From Cymodocea nodosa (lineage: Eukaryota > Streptophyta > Magnoliopsida > Alismatales > Cymodoceaceae), in assembly GCA_036874045.1 (NCBI GenBank), contig JAZBRI010000011.1:11786501-11850500 (forward strand): DNA of 64,000 bases. The letters are read 5' to 3'. Every line of letters starts with the position of its first letter. The first letter of the stretch is position 1. Positions 12,260-32,788 of this stretch are shown here, in pieces. The notes beneath the pieces were generated by a model. That model worked only from the letters and a program-made list of their open reading frames with translations. It did no database searches and was not told where the DNA came from. The translations under genes were made by a program, and so were the position numbers.

Positions 12260-13870
12260 TACGTATCGTTATCTTTGTCGTTGATTCCAACTGCTAAATT
12301 TCTTAACTTTACGGTATATCTGATTTGTTATGAAAAAAGCTTATTTTTGTCGATCAAAGGTGAACAGAAAGCTAAAAACCTTTTCCTACCGTTTGTGATT
12401 CCTTGCAGTGGTTGTGGGGTTTCTGTCTCTCCATCATTAATCAAGGCGTTGAGCGTATTAATTGTGGAGCTCCATCCTGCTTCAACAGCATGTGACCATG
12501 GAAGCCCCAGCTAGGGTTTTGGGATTGCTCTGAGAAGGAATTAAGATATGGTGCCAATCACTGTTGGCTCTCTTTCTTCAAACCTACACAAGCCTTCAAC
12601 GGAAGAGTGGTACTGCTACTACTACTGTTTCAGCAGAAGACTTGATTCGGAGAGGAGGGTGAAGAACACCTTTAATCAAATCTCTGGCATACATGGAAAA
12701 TTGTTCGGGTGGTGAGAAGAGAGACAAGGGCTCGGTGACATAATAAATGCCGCGGACCAACGATCAAATATATGGTACGGCATGCAGTTGATGATTCATT
12801 TCATCACAAAAGAATAATTCTTGGGTTTAAATTCTCAGGTAAAAATAATGTTACCATGGGAAGAAAGAGCAATAAGTGTCATGTGTGTTTGCAGCTTTTG
12901 TTGGTAAAATATTCCAGTGGTCGATCACATAAACGGACAAGAGGCAGAGAAACAAAGCACCTCACAGATGAGGAAAAAAAACATACAAGGGGCGTGAAGT
13001 GGTTGGTGATGATGCAGCAAAGGTCAAAGGTGTTCCTTCAATTGGAACCCTAAACCCTAAATCAATTACTTGGTAATTTGAACCAACCCATGAGTGATGG
13101 AGCTGAGATGGATGACCTAGGGATATACACACGTGCCATATATATGATGCAGTGATTCACCGTAACTGCATGGCAAAGGAAAGAAACAAAGGCAGAAGAA
13201 GTGATGAACACAAATAGAAAACAGTTAACCATTCCCCGAGGCGACCCATCCTCTTTCTTCTTCCTCTCTCCCTCTCTCCCTCTCTCCCTCTCCCTCTCTC
13301 CCTCTCTCCCTCTCTCCCTCTCCCTCTCTCCCTCTCTCCCTCTCTCCCTCTCTCCCTCTCTCCCTCTCTCCCTCTCTCCCTCTCCCTCTCTCCCTCTCTC
13401 CCTCTCTCCCTCTCTCCCTCTCCAAAAGCCTGCCAACAAGCAACATCCATTCCCCCCATCCAATTCTGTACAGTTACATCAGAGACATGTTTGGGTAATG
13501 ATGAGCTACCAAGCGATTTGTCAATGTCAGCATCTCCTGCATGAGGTCCAAGAAGAGGAGGAGGAGGAACAGCAGCAGGAGTTGGGTTGCATCTTCTGCC
13601 CCATAATTCGTCTCTTAATTTCCCAATGGCAAGTAGGGGAGATGGTCCCATGCCTTCAATCAATGGGCTCCTTCCACAGATTCAAACAATAAATATGGAG
13701 GGAGGGGAACAAAATAGATGGATGGTGCATGGCAGGAGAGCAGCAGAGAAAGAGAGAGAGGGAGACTTGTACGTGCCTGACTACCTCCCTTCTGCATGCA
13801 TGCTTTGCTTCCGGGATGGTCGACATTGAATGCTGCTGTCCTGGAGTTGGTGTGGCCAAAGCCATCTTGG
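12260..13870. other. GC-richer island, no supported gene
   Basis: Higher GC than its flanks, with several 60-170 codon frames on both strands, none resembling a known protein. Frames over the CT tract overlap in all directions and are composed of repeat. It could be a non-coding transcript or a promoter remnant. I looked for mature sequences of common conserved plant miRNAs and found no convincing match. Confidence 0.5.
13251..13423. repeat. Pyrimidine microsatellite built of TCTCCC/CTCCCT units
   Basis: About 170 bases of almost pure C/T made of TCTCCCTC and shorter TCCC units in irregular alternation. The complementary purine strand yields Arg-Glu-Gly frames with no biological support. Confidence 0.95.
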
Positions 13871-14039
13871 AATTAATTACAGGTATCCATTATCTATTAA
13901 AGGACACCTCTCCCCCCAACGGCCTCTTTATTAATTTTCTGAAATACCCTTGTTTTCAAATCAAATATCTAGCTAAGATCCAAGTTAAATTGAATTCTAG
14001 CTTAATCCCCACATATCATTTTTAGGTTTGAATACCGGT

Positions 14040-15423
14040 CCTATACATGTTCAAACCCAATGTACAGGAATTTTTCTAATCATACTTATACGTCAGTCAA
14101 TATATATATACAAGTTGGTTGGCCAAACTAATTGTAATCAAAAGTTGTTTCATATCTTTTCATCAAATCTAACCATTTGCTTATTAATCAAGCGTCTCAA
14201 ATATTAGTTCAAATTACAATAATATTTTCCAAACTAATAAAGTTTCAAACAACTGCATGTTTTCAATAAAAATCCATTTAATGTTGGAATGTATTGAAAA
14301 TGTCTTATTTGTGTCATTCAGAAAGTTAGAAATTGAAAAATTAGGAATTTTTTTTAAATTTTTTGAAAATTTTGTCATATAGGAAAATTGAAAATTTATT
14401 TCTAACTTTCCTACATATAAAAATCAAAAATTCCAAATTTTCAAACTTTCCTCTATTCGAAAGTTGGAAAAGTAGTATAAAAATTATCACTATTTAATTA
14501 ATTATTTTATTATTTAAAATTAATTATAATTAAAGTATATATTGTTAATATAATTAAAGTATAATATATTATTTAATTTAATTAAAGTATTATGTTATTT
14601 TAATTATTACCTTGTATAATATATTATTGTTTTAATTAAAATTACTTCATATATATTTTAATATAATTAAAGTATATTAATATAATATATTGTTTTATTA
14701 TTGTTAATATAATTAAAGTTTATATTGCTATTATTATTTTTACTTAATTAATTATTTTAATATAATTTTTATTAATAATAAAAATTAATTATTTTAATAA
14801 ATAATAATAAAATATTAATTATTTTCTTATTGTTAATATTATTTTATTTTATAATATTAAAATCATAAATATTATTTTATTTAATTAATATTATTATTTT
14901 ATTATATAATATTATTTAATATATAATATTAAAATTTCAATAACTGTATAATTTTATTAGCTTTTTGTCAATAGCACAAATAATTTTAAAATTTTACTTT
15001 CTAACTTTTTAATTTTTAATTTTTCTAACCTTTTTATTTCCTAACCTTTAATAATGATCTCGTGTTCAGTGATTTACCCATGGAACTTCACAAATTAAGC
15101 TCTTCCTTTTCTAAAAATGACGTTTTATAAATTTATGAAGAGTTTTCCAAATGAAACTAATGAAAGAAATGTTAATTTAGGAGGAAATGCGACCTAGAGA
15201 AATTATAAATGTTTGCTGAACAACGTAAATAAATCATTAATTGGATGTGCATGATTCAGTTAGAATTTATAAAAATTCATGATTTGCAATATCTATAATA
15301 AATGTTCCTACAAACATCCTTCAAGAGATAAAATTTAGAAGCTAAAAATGCAAACGATAGCATGTTATTTATTTATTGGTAATTATGGAATAGAAATAAC
15401 CGATTTTTATTTTCTTACCAATA
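14040..15423. other. AT-rich intergenic DNA
   Basis: 14460-14950 is nearly all A/T with AATTA-rich runs. No frame, TIR or gene recognised. Confidence 0.55.
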
Positions 15424-15444
15424 TTAAGGGGTCGTTAGTAATTA

Positions 15445-15600
15445 ACGGAAAAATTCTGAAAAAAGAAAACTCTAATGAAAAGGAAAATGAAAAATTCTAA
15501 TAGAACGGAAAAGAAAAATTCTAATATAAAGGAAAATAAAAATTCTAACAAGTATTTAATATACAACAAAAAGTTCTAACGAAAATTGTAAGGAAAGGTT
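15445..15600. repeat. Subterminal repeats of the Harbinger element
   Basis: Six variants of GAAAAATTCTAAT (some degenerate) follow each other with about 20-40 base spacing just inside the left end. Clustered subterminal motifs are typical transposase or accessory-protein contact sites in such elements. Confidence 0.6.
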
Positions 15601-15694
15601 AGTACATGATGGAAAGGAAATGATGAAAATAAAGAAATTAATTAATAATAATAATAAAAGAATAGATACATTTGTCTAAAAATATAAACAATTA

Positions 15695-15803
15695 AATTCA
15701 AATATTACAAATAATATTCAAAAAGTACAAATACATCTTAATTCAAATATTACAAATAATATTCAAAAAGTACAAATACATCTTAATTCAAATATTACAA
15801 TGC
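15695..15803. repeat. 45-bp direct tandem repeat, about 2.4 copies
   Basis: The unit begins AATTCAAATATTACAAATAA and ends GTACAAATACATCTT; two full units are identical and a third is partial. It sits inside the Harbinger element, downstream of the transposase frame. Confidence 0.9.
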
Positions 15804-17904
15804 TAAATAATATTAAATAGTTCTTTCATCTTACATTGTCATCATCATATTTTCGTACATTTTATCTGTTATTTCTTTATTTTTAAGTCATTCCAACCTG
15901 TGCATTGCTTTTCATATGTATCTCCCTTGTTGATTGTATATCATCAATAATATTTAACTTTTCTAACTCATCTTGCATGTCTTCAAGTAAATCTTCTTTG
16001 TTAATCTTATGAACGAAATTATAAAGCAAAAAAATGTGATGACAATCTTCACTTGTGTTTCATATAGATATAACATCTAACCGCGTAATATTGAGAATCG
16101 ATATTTCACAACTCCAAACGTGTGCTCAATAACTACTCTCAATTGTGAATGTCTATAGTTGAAATTTTCTACAGCATTACAAGGAACTCTATCATTAACA
16201 TAATCAGATAGATGGTATCTTACACCTTGATATGGACAAATATATTCTAGTCGATTTGAATATCCAACATCAACTAAGTAAAACTTACCTGTATAAAAAA
16301 AATATTAGTATAGTGATGTCTTCTAGAAGTAGAAAACACATTTACTTGGTGAAATTTGAAAACCATTAGGTTTAATAACTACATTTTGGAGAATACGAGC
16401 ATCAACAGCTGATCTTTCCCAACCAACTAAAATATATGTAAATTCCATATCAAAATTACATGTTGTCATTACATTTTAAGATAATTCACATTTCTTGTTC
16501 CTAAATCTTGATGTTTCTTGTCTATAAATAGTTACTTTTATATGTGTACTATCAATAACTCCAATACAATCATATAAACATTTATTTTTATTTTGATATT
16601 GATTAAAATAACATTAAAGATAGGGAAACTACAAAAGTGTGGAAATACACCTTAAACTATGAGTACACATTTAAGTCTTGACGAATTCAACTTGGTGTTT
16701 CAAATGAAGATCTTGTTAGAAGAATATGATTTAGTTGTAATACAACATTCAAGACTTCATTAAAGTATTTACTAGCTGTCCAACTTGATCAACTAAATCG
16801 TTCTGTAGTTACTCCGTACATTTGATTTTGCCCAACTATCACAAGAAACATGGCAAACTTCTCTTCTATACTGATATTGTTGGTATCTTTCAAGACTTCT
16901 TCCCTCATTAATTTACAAAAATACTTGAAAACACTTTGAGTCATTCTATAAATCTTTCGACAATTGTAAACTTGATGTGTTAAAGAAGGATCTAGTAATC
17001 TTCTTATATAATCTACGCATTCTTTACTATAAATACGACTTGTACTTGAAAATGAAGTTGAGATACTTGCAATCTCTACTAAAATATTCTAAAAAGCAAA
17101 TAGACATCTTCACCTTATTCTAGCATGTTCTTCCTATTCTTCAAATAACATCAATGTGTCATTTACTAGTTCGTTAAAATCTTCTTCAAAATTCATCGTC
17201 ACCTACAAAATAATATAGACCAAAGGAGGACATCAACATCAGTTTCATATTCAAACATATTACAAAATTGTAATACAAATGAACATACTACATGAAATCA
17301 TTCTACAATTAATAGAACATAACAAAATATAATAAACAAATATGCGATAAAATATCATTCCACATTTCAAGTCCAAACAAAAAGTACATGACATTAAACA
17401 TCTAATACAAAAAAAAAAAATGCAAACCATCTTTAGTCTTCCATCTTTTCTAAGTGAAACTTTAACCATCCTTATCGCATTTCTTTTGGAATTGACAAAA
17501 ATATTTTACTAATTTCTTACTTTTGAAATAATTGACTAGCTTTATATTAATCACTCATAAATAGATTTTCAATCTTAAATATTGTTGCAATAGCTTCATC
17601 TAAAAAAGACTAAGAATTCTTTTATCATGTAAACATTTCCTTTTTCCATACAAACATTTCCTTTTGTATGTCAAATATCTCTTTCATTTGTTCATTATGT
17701 ACCTCACCATTAACATTATCTTATTCACACAAAGTAAGAAAAGCTTATGATGTATCTTTCAAACATTCTGCTATCATTTATTGAGATTCCGCATGAAGTC
17801 ATGCTCGTTTCTCCTTGATCAATTCTCCTTGTTAATTTGATTACTGATGGCATTGATCGTTGTCATTTTCACAGACTCCGCACCACGACAGACACATAAA
17901 TTTT

Positions 17905-18128
17905 ATCCACAACGACAGACACATAGATCACAATGACACACATTCGAGCACCTTAAAAACCACCATCATCAGCATGAACAACAATAATGACACATAATAT
18001 AAAGACTACAGATTTAATAAGGTAATTTTTATCCACAACGACACACACAATGACAGACACATAAATCACAACGACACACATTCGAGCACCTTAAAAACCA
18101 CCATCATCAGCATGAACAACAATAATGA
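17905..18128. repeat. 126-bp direct tandem duplication
   Basis: ATCCACAACGACA starts at 17905 and again at 18031. Both units share CACACATTCGAGCACC and CACCATCATCAGCATGAAC, with small differences early in the unit. Short GACAGACACA sub-repeats occur within. It lies between the transposase remnant and a GC-rich pocket. Confidence 0.88.
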
Positions 18129-18139
18129 AATAGAAACTC

Positions 18140-18640
18140 TTGAGAAAATAATATTCTATGAAGGAATTTCACATATCTAGCCAAATATAAGGAATCAGGA
18201 AGAAATTGGAAGGAAGCAAAGAAATAAGGCAAGAAGACCTTTAGGAGCTCGTTGTCCTCGAGGTTCTTGATGAAGGAAGCTGCGACCGATGGCGGAAGAG
18301 CTGGCAGAAGAGGTAGCACAGTCAAAGTTAGAGATTCCCGAGCAGAAGAGCTGACAATAGACAATAACAACGACGACTGGGGAAGGATGTTGCAACAATG
18401 GCGACTTCGATGAGGAGTCCTGTTGGACAGTGGAATGGAGAGCGAGGGGAAATGCAAGGTTGCGATAGCGGCGACCTTCAGGCGACAGCGGCGGCTTCGG
18501 GCGACATGACAGTAGCAACGACTGTTCTTTTGCTTCAGGTGGGGGCGTCGGGCTCGGGGGGAGGTCGATTTCCCCTAAAATTTTCCGAAGGGGCACATCG
18601 GAAATCAACCAGCGATAAAGGTCAAATTTGGTTTTTATAG
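18140..18640 (-). other. GC-rich pocket with an unassigned 158-codon frame
   Basis: On the minus strand 18195-18671 is open for 158 codons, rich in Pro, Ser and Leu, with no motif I recognise. A second frame overlaps it. It may be the 5' end of the Harbinger element or a fragment of captured host DNA. I see no evidence that it is a gene. Confidence 0.3.
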
Positions 18641-18659
18641 TCTGAAAATTTATCATTTT

Positions 18660-19420
18660 TCTTTCCTTCAAAATGTCTACACATTAATAATTTTTTAACA
18701 GAATTTAATAATCTTTCTTTCTGTTGGTTCAATTCCGTTAGACATTAATCTTTCTTAAATATTCGTAATAAATTGTTACAAGGAAAAAACTATTTGAGAT
18801 TATAGACGTGAAATATTTTTGGATTCTAAGCCTATATTTGAGGTACTTGATTAGTAAACAAATAATTCGATTTGATAAGTAATTAATACATTAGGGAACA
18901 AACAATTGTGATTATGCTAAATTCATTAATGATATATTTAGATTAAAGAAATCAAATCCCTTGCAATGACATTCCACTAATCAAATATATCGTTAAATAA
19001 CGATTTATATATCTAAATATGATTACTAACTTTCAACGGATTATTAGTTATTGTAACATAAATTCTCCTATTTAGGTTTCGTTTGGTACCAATTTTAAAA
19101 CCAAGAAGATCTTGACTAGTGTCTATGATTTGTTTTTTTTTTAGAATCATGAAATCAAGAAAAATTTCAATTTTGATTGACTTTCAAGATTTTATACAGT
19201 TCTATCTCGATCTTAATCTGAAATCTGATTTCAAGATCGAGACATAATCAAAAAATATCCCAAACAAATTTTATACAGGGACCTAAAATCTTATGGTTCG
19301 ATTCATTACATTGAAATAGATGCACATTGTTTGATATTCTAATACATAATGATGACTTATTCAAAATAAGAAAATATGTAACTGGTTTAATTTCTCAACG
19401 AAGGGCAAACTCCATAACTA
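18660..19420. other. Intergenic; possible short hairpin element
   Basis: AT-rich. Around 19205-19245 an inverted repeat pairs TCTCGATCTTAATCTG with its complement near GATTTCAAGATCGAGA. It lies within a stretch bounded by GTTTCGTTTGGTA (about 19077) and CCCAAACAAA (about 19259), the shape of a small MITE. Evidence is weak. Confidence 0.3.
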
Positions 19421-19422
19421 CA

Positions 19423-19501
19423 GGCCCAACACATGGCCCACAAGAGATGGGCTTTTTCGGCCCATATTTGGATTTTCTCTAGCCCTAGTATACTATATAA
19501 A
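19423..19501 (+). promoter_or_regulatory. DEG10 core promoter: four site II elements and a TATA box
   Basis: GGCCCA at 19423, 19435 and 19459 and TGGGCT at 19448 form four site II (TCP-binding type) elements. TATATAAA follows at 19494-19501, 53 bases before the start codon. Site II clusters are typical of plant nuclear genes for mitochondrial and housekeeping proteins, which fits the encoded organelle protease. Confidence 0.7.
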
Positions 19502-19553
19502 CCGTCTCGGTGAAAAGCCCGCCACCGTTCCTCTCCTCCGATCACTGTCCGCC

Positions 19554-28678
<9,125 letters not shown>

Positions 28679-30930
28679 TTTACAGCTAAAAAGGCTGGTA
28701 TTCTTTTGTCACGGCAGTCCCCGCCTTGTATACTTTTGTACTCATTTATTTCTCCCCTTCCCAATGGTATCTAACCTAACGTAGCCATGGAAAGGATTTC
28801 ATTTTTTTTAGTTTGTATTTCCCCTAATTTTGGATTTGCTTGGCATTTTAATTGCATTTTCCTTAATTTTGGTTCTACTTGGTATACGCAGATCAAAAAA
28901 CAATACAAAATTTGGATGTAGATTGTGACTCACTGGGTTGATTAACACAGCAGGTTAAAAAGAAAATCTCAAAAGGTAATCTTTTTATTAAATAAAATAT
29001 ATCATGCAAAACAATTCCCTTTGGAAGATCCAATTCATGGTGTAACCGTTATATCTGAAGCATATGCATTTCCTGTAATCATATGGCCGGAATAATTGCA
29101 GTGATATAGCCATAAGTATGGTAGCCATTAATTAAACAACCAAAACCAACATTCTTTAAAAGGTGGATTACATTGATATACTTGTGGCCATTCGTACAGC
29201 GTTGATATAATTTTAATTTCAAAATCAATTAGTTATCCTATTATTAACCGTAATAACTCAAATACTTAGGGGCTATAATGCTTGCAGTTTCCTCCAACGT
29301 CCAAATTAAGGAGAATGCAAAAATACCATTCTATTATTAATAAGTTTGTAATTATAGGTAATTAAAAAATGTGCCTTCAATAGAGAGCATGTCCTTTCAA
29401 AGCCATTGCTTTCTTTGCCATTTTCTGAGTGTAATGTTTCTTGATGCCCTTTGTTTCAACTCATTTTCCTTTATTGTCTTTCCTTCATTTCTTATATGAT
29501 GATAAATTATCTATACTAATATTTGTACCAAAAATTCTACATATGCACATGTAAGTTTAACAAATAAATATTTAAAAATTCTAGTTCTTATATGATGATA
29601 AATTATCTATACTAATATTTGTTCCAAAAATTCTATATATGCACATGTAAGTTTAACAAATAAATATTTAAAAATAAGGATAGAAAAGATAATGAGAACA
29701 TGAGAGATAAAAGATTGGAAGTAAAAAAAGACAAGAAATAGATCAAGAGAGATGCATTAGGAAGAAGAGGTAAAAAAAGGAGAAAAACAGAGATTAAAAC
29801 ACCAATAAATACACAAACAAGTTTATACATATATTTTGATAGTAAATGCAAAGATACATTTACATTTAAGCAAACATTATAACATCCATCTCCAAATTTT
29901 TATCCAATTATGCCATTGTGTTAACATGCTTGGTCAAGGTAATAGAATATTTTCAAATGTTGTTAAAATCTAATACTTTTTATCAAGTTTACGCTTAACA
30001 TTTGATTTTCTATTATGTAAACAACAAATCTTTTACCTATTGATTAATATACTTTTAAATTTGCTCTTTTTCATGATTAAACGACATGATAAATTTATTT
30101 TTGTGAAATGACAAAGTGGGGTGTCTACATGTGTGTATGTTTGTATTTATGTACGTATGGCTATGTATGTTTTAGTTCAAACTACTTTCTTTGTCTTGTT
30201 TTTTTGTTATGGATATTATTTTGGCCTTGCTTTGAATTCAAGATATTCTTCTATCATGATAGGAAAAAACCAACTACATCATCTCTACTTTGATTCAACT
30301 TTGTCTACGTTGTATCAGGGCAACCTGAAATCGGTATTTCTATAGACTTACATCCTAAAGTGCATTTCATCTATGTTACAAATGGATTGTGGACTTGGAA
30401 CTCTATTTGCTTACACATTGACAAAATGACTATTGAAAGTATTTAATTTGATGTAAGGATATTTTCTATTATCAGAAATATAAGAATCATACACTTGGGA
30501 AGACTTCTTAACATAATAAATGCAATATTGCCCCTCCCCCAAAAAAAAAAATTCTAGAAAAATGGATAATAGTTAAAAGATGTGTGTCAACCAATAGGGG
30601 GGGGAAACAGTAAAATAAAGAATTTATGGAAAATAAATTTATCGTCAGAAATAACAGTCCTTCCTTTTGCTTACAATTGTAGTATTTTAATTATGTAGGA
30701 TCTGGGCCTTTAGACTTATTTGCTTGTGGTGGAGTAAGAGATCAATTGTGTTATTTTGTTGTTAATATTTAAAACAACATTTCAAAATAGAGTAAATGTG
30801 GGGATCTGGTTAAGAACTTCTTGACCAATGGATCTCTACTGCCTAATTTTGCACATCAAATTGGCGACCACAAGACGAACGCCAAAACAGGGGATGAGGT
30901 TTCTGATCACCATCCCAATAATAGCAACCC
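28679..30930. other. DEG10 3' flank and AT-rich intergenic DNA
   Basis: The first 200 bases are probably DEG10 3' UTR. The rest is AT-rich and has no supported gene; the tandem duplication inside it is listed separately. Confidence 0.55.
29491..29675. repeat. 96-bp direct tandem duplication
   Basis: CTTATATGATGATAAATTAT begins at 29491 and again at 29587. The two units differ at only a few bases (TACC/TTCC, CTACAT/CTATAT), so the duplication is recent compared with the decayed elements nearby. Confidence 0.93.
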
Positions 30931-30937
30931 ACACGAG

Positions 30938-30945
30938 TATAAAAG
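30938..30945 (+). promoter_or_regulatory. TATA box of the secreted-peptide gene
   Basis: TATAAAAG, 96 bases before the ATG at 31041, preceded by GC-richer promoter sequence. Its spacing suggests a leader of about 65 bases. Confidence 0.6.
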
Positions 30946-31040
30946 AAGGCTAACACCTCACCCCCAACATATCTGAGTCACAGTTAGGAGGCGGGAAGGA
31001 GATCATTGATCATAGATCGCAATTGATTACGAGAATCAGT

Positions 31041-31295
31041 ATGGCAGGAAAGTCATGCATCTTCACCTGGCTGTTGATCGCCGTGGTCGTGGTGGCGGCG
31101 ACCTCCGCCACCACCCCCGCGTTGGCTGCAGGTGGACGGCAGCTCACCTCGTTCGGCTTCTTCGACAAGCTAAAGAATGCGAAGGGGTTTGACTTCAAGA
31201 AGCTGAAGGATGCGAAGGGCGACCCGTACGTAAGGAGAGACAGGGGTGGCACAGCCCACCTGTTTGGAAAAGTAAATCCTTTTGCCCATAATTGA
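31041..31295 (+). CDS. Small secreted cationic peptide precursor, family not recognised
   Basis: 84 residues, single exon. I chose the ATG at 31041 (MAGKSC) because a signal peptide follows directly: a hydrophobic core LLIAVVVVAATSATT, then an ALAA|GG type cleavage site near residue 30. The mature part is about 54 residues, Lys/Arg-rich and without cysteines, so it is not a defensin, LTP or RALF. It contains a near repeat, FDKLKNAKG then FKKLKDAKG, and ends NPFAHN. It matches none of the CLE, CEP, IDA, PSK, PSY or RGF motifs I know. High GC and codon order contrast sharply with the AT-rich flanks, and the TATA box is well placed, which supports a real gene. Function is unknown; a processed signalling or antimicrobial peptide is only a possibility. 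Confidence 0.7.
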   Translation: MAGKSCIFTWLLIAVVVVAATSATTPALAAGGRQLTSFGFFDKLKNAKGFDFKKLKDAKGDPYVRRDRGGTAHLFGKVNPFAHN

Positions 31296-32785
31296 AGCCA
31301 CTGAGGACCTCCTGCCGCCAAGATCGGATGATACAATTGATCATTCTTCTTACCTTGTAAGATCACCGGAAAAGGAAAGTCTAGAGAATAAATAAATCGA
31401 AATAAAACACCACCATTACGTCAAAAGAAGAAGAAAAGGTGAATGGATGTATTTCTTTCTGGACTTTACAAGAGAAGGAAAGAAGAATTATGTCATGTAG
31501 TATTGGTTGTCCATGTCTCTGTGTACTCAGAAGGTGGTATTATCAGTTGATTCCCACCAAGAGCAATAATAATATGTGCCTCTTCCCTAATGCTTTCAAG
31601 TTGCCCTCAAACAAAGGCTTAATTAGTTTAGTATGTATGTGCAACACACAAGAGAAGTGATGACTCTTATACCACTTCTCCTTCTTCTCTTATCTCACTC
31701 TATGCATCAGGCTGTCATTGTCTGTTCTGTGAGATGACAAAATATTTGATTGAATTTAATTCTTTGTTGATTTACTTGTAAAAGTTGATGGTATAGCTAC
31801 ATTAAAAATCAATATGCACGTACCCTTTAAAATGTCAGCAATGCTTTTATGTTTAGACTCTGTTTATGCATATTTCTCGTCGAAAAATGAAAATAATAGG
31901 AGATGAAAAAAAAAGATAAAATGACAAAAAATAAAATGTTAATTGTGTACATTAAGAAATTATAAAAAATAACAAGAAAGTTGAGACATATATGTATATT
32001 GACAAGAAAGAATTTTAAAATATTTAAATTTACTTTTATAAAATATTAAAATATATATTAAAATTTTTTAATATATTAACTTAAAATAACCATATAAAAT
32101 ATACATATGAAATAACTTTTTCATCAAAAATACATCACGTTAGAATTACATTTGAATACATTTTTTTAAGAAAGAATATTTTTTTAGTGTTAGTTTTGTT
32201 AGGTAATGATGTTAATATGAAAAGAATGATATCATCAACGTAACGTAAGTTAAGTATGTGAGGGCCTTTATTAGGTAACTTAATATCTTGAATAATATTA
32301 TTTTCCAAAGACATGATTCAACATCCAATCTAGGAAAAAAGATACAATAATGAAAAGGAGAGGGGAAAAAGGATATCTTTGTCTTAAGCTATTAGAATAT
32401 TTGAATAAGCTTTTAAGTGAACTATTAGTCTTAATTAAGTTTGAATCTCTTTCTAAGTTAACAAGAGGGAGATCAAAACTATCTCTAAGATTGTTAAGCA
32501 AGAAGAAGCATTAATAATGTTATTGTTTTAGGCAGAAGACCGATCACATTACAAAAGTTATTAATTAGAGAAGTTTCACATCAATTTTGAATTAAAAATA
32601 AAAAAGAAAATACATCTCTGCTTTCTATCAAATCAAATAAAGAAAAAAAATAAAAATAAACCTCGGACCACTTGGGCTTTTTATCAAATCGAAATAAAAT
32701 AAAATAAATCCTTTACCAAATAAAAAATAAATCGAAAGAAATCTCGACTTTTTATCAAATTGAGGAATCCTCTGCCCACGCCACC
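31296..32785. other. Peptide-gene 3' flank and AT-rich intergenic DNA
   Basis: No supported gene. 31860-32110 is A/T-rich and vaguely resembles the interior of the TIR elements in reverse orientation (GTTTATGCATAT, ATTGTGTACATTA). It is too diverged to call. Confidence 0.5.
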
Positions 32786-32788
32786 TCC

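Larger units (their letters stand above)
15424..17200 (-). mobile_element. Decayed PIF/Harbinger DNA transposon with readable transposase
   Basis: Minus-strand translation of 15850-17130 recovers the Harbinger DDE transposase in order. First is a helical N-terminal part (KIYRMTQSVFKYFCKL, ISIEEKFAMFLVIVGQN). Then come GVIDSTHIKVTIYRQ (first catalytic Asp), CNFDMEFTYILVGWERSAVD, KFYLVDVGYSNRLE (second Asp), YQGVRYHL, FNYRHSQLRVVIEHTFGVVK (catalytic Glu) and the tail ALYNFVH. All three acidic residues are visible, but stop codons and frame changes interrupt the frame, so it cannot encode a full enzyme. The left end shows TTA followed by AGGGGTCGTTAGT and a ladder of subterminal repeats. I could not find the matching right end; the element may extend to about 18140 or beyond. 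Confidence 0.85.

Noticed and set aside
13062-13692. Overlapping frames of 70-170 codons on both strands with Arg-Glu-Gly or Ser-Leu-Pro repeats
   Set aside because: They are translations of the CT/GA microsatellite in every frame; the non-repetitive ends match nothing.
13760-13830. miR160-like sequence near TGCCTGACTACCTCCC
   Set aside because: Needs an insertion and several mismatches, and no pairing arm was seen nearby.
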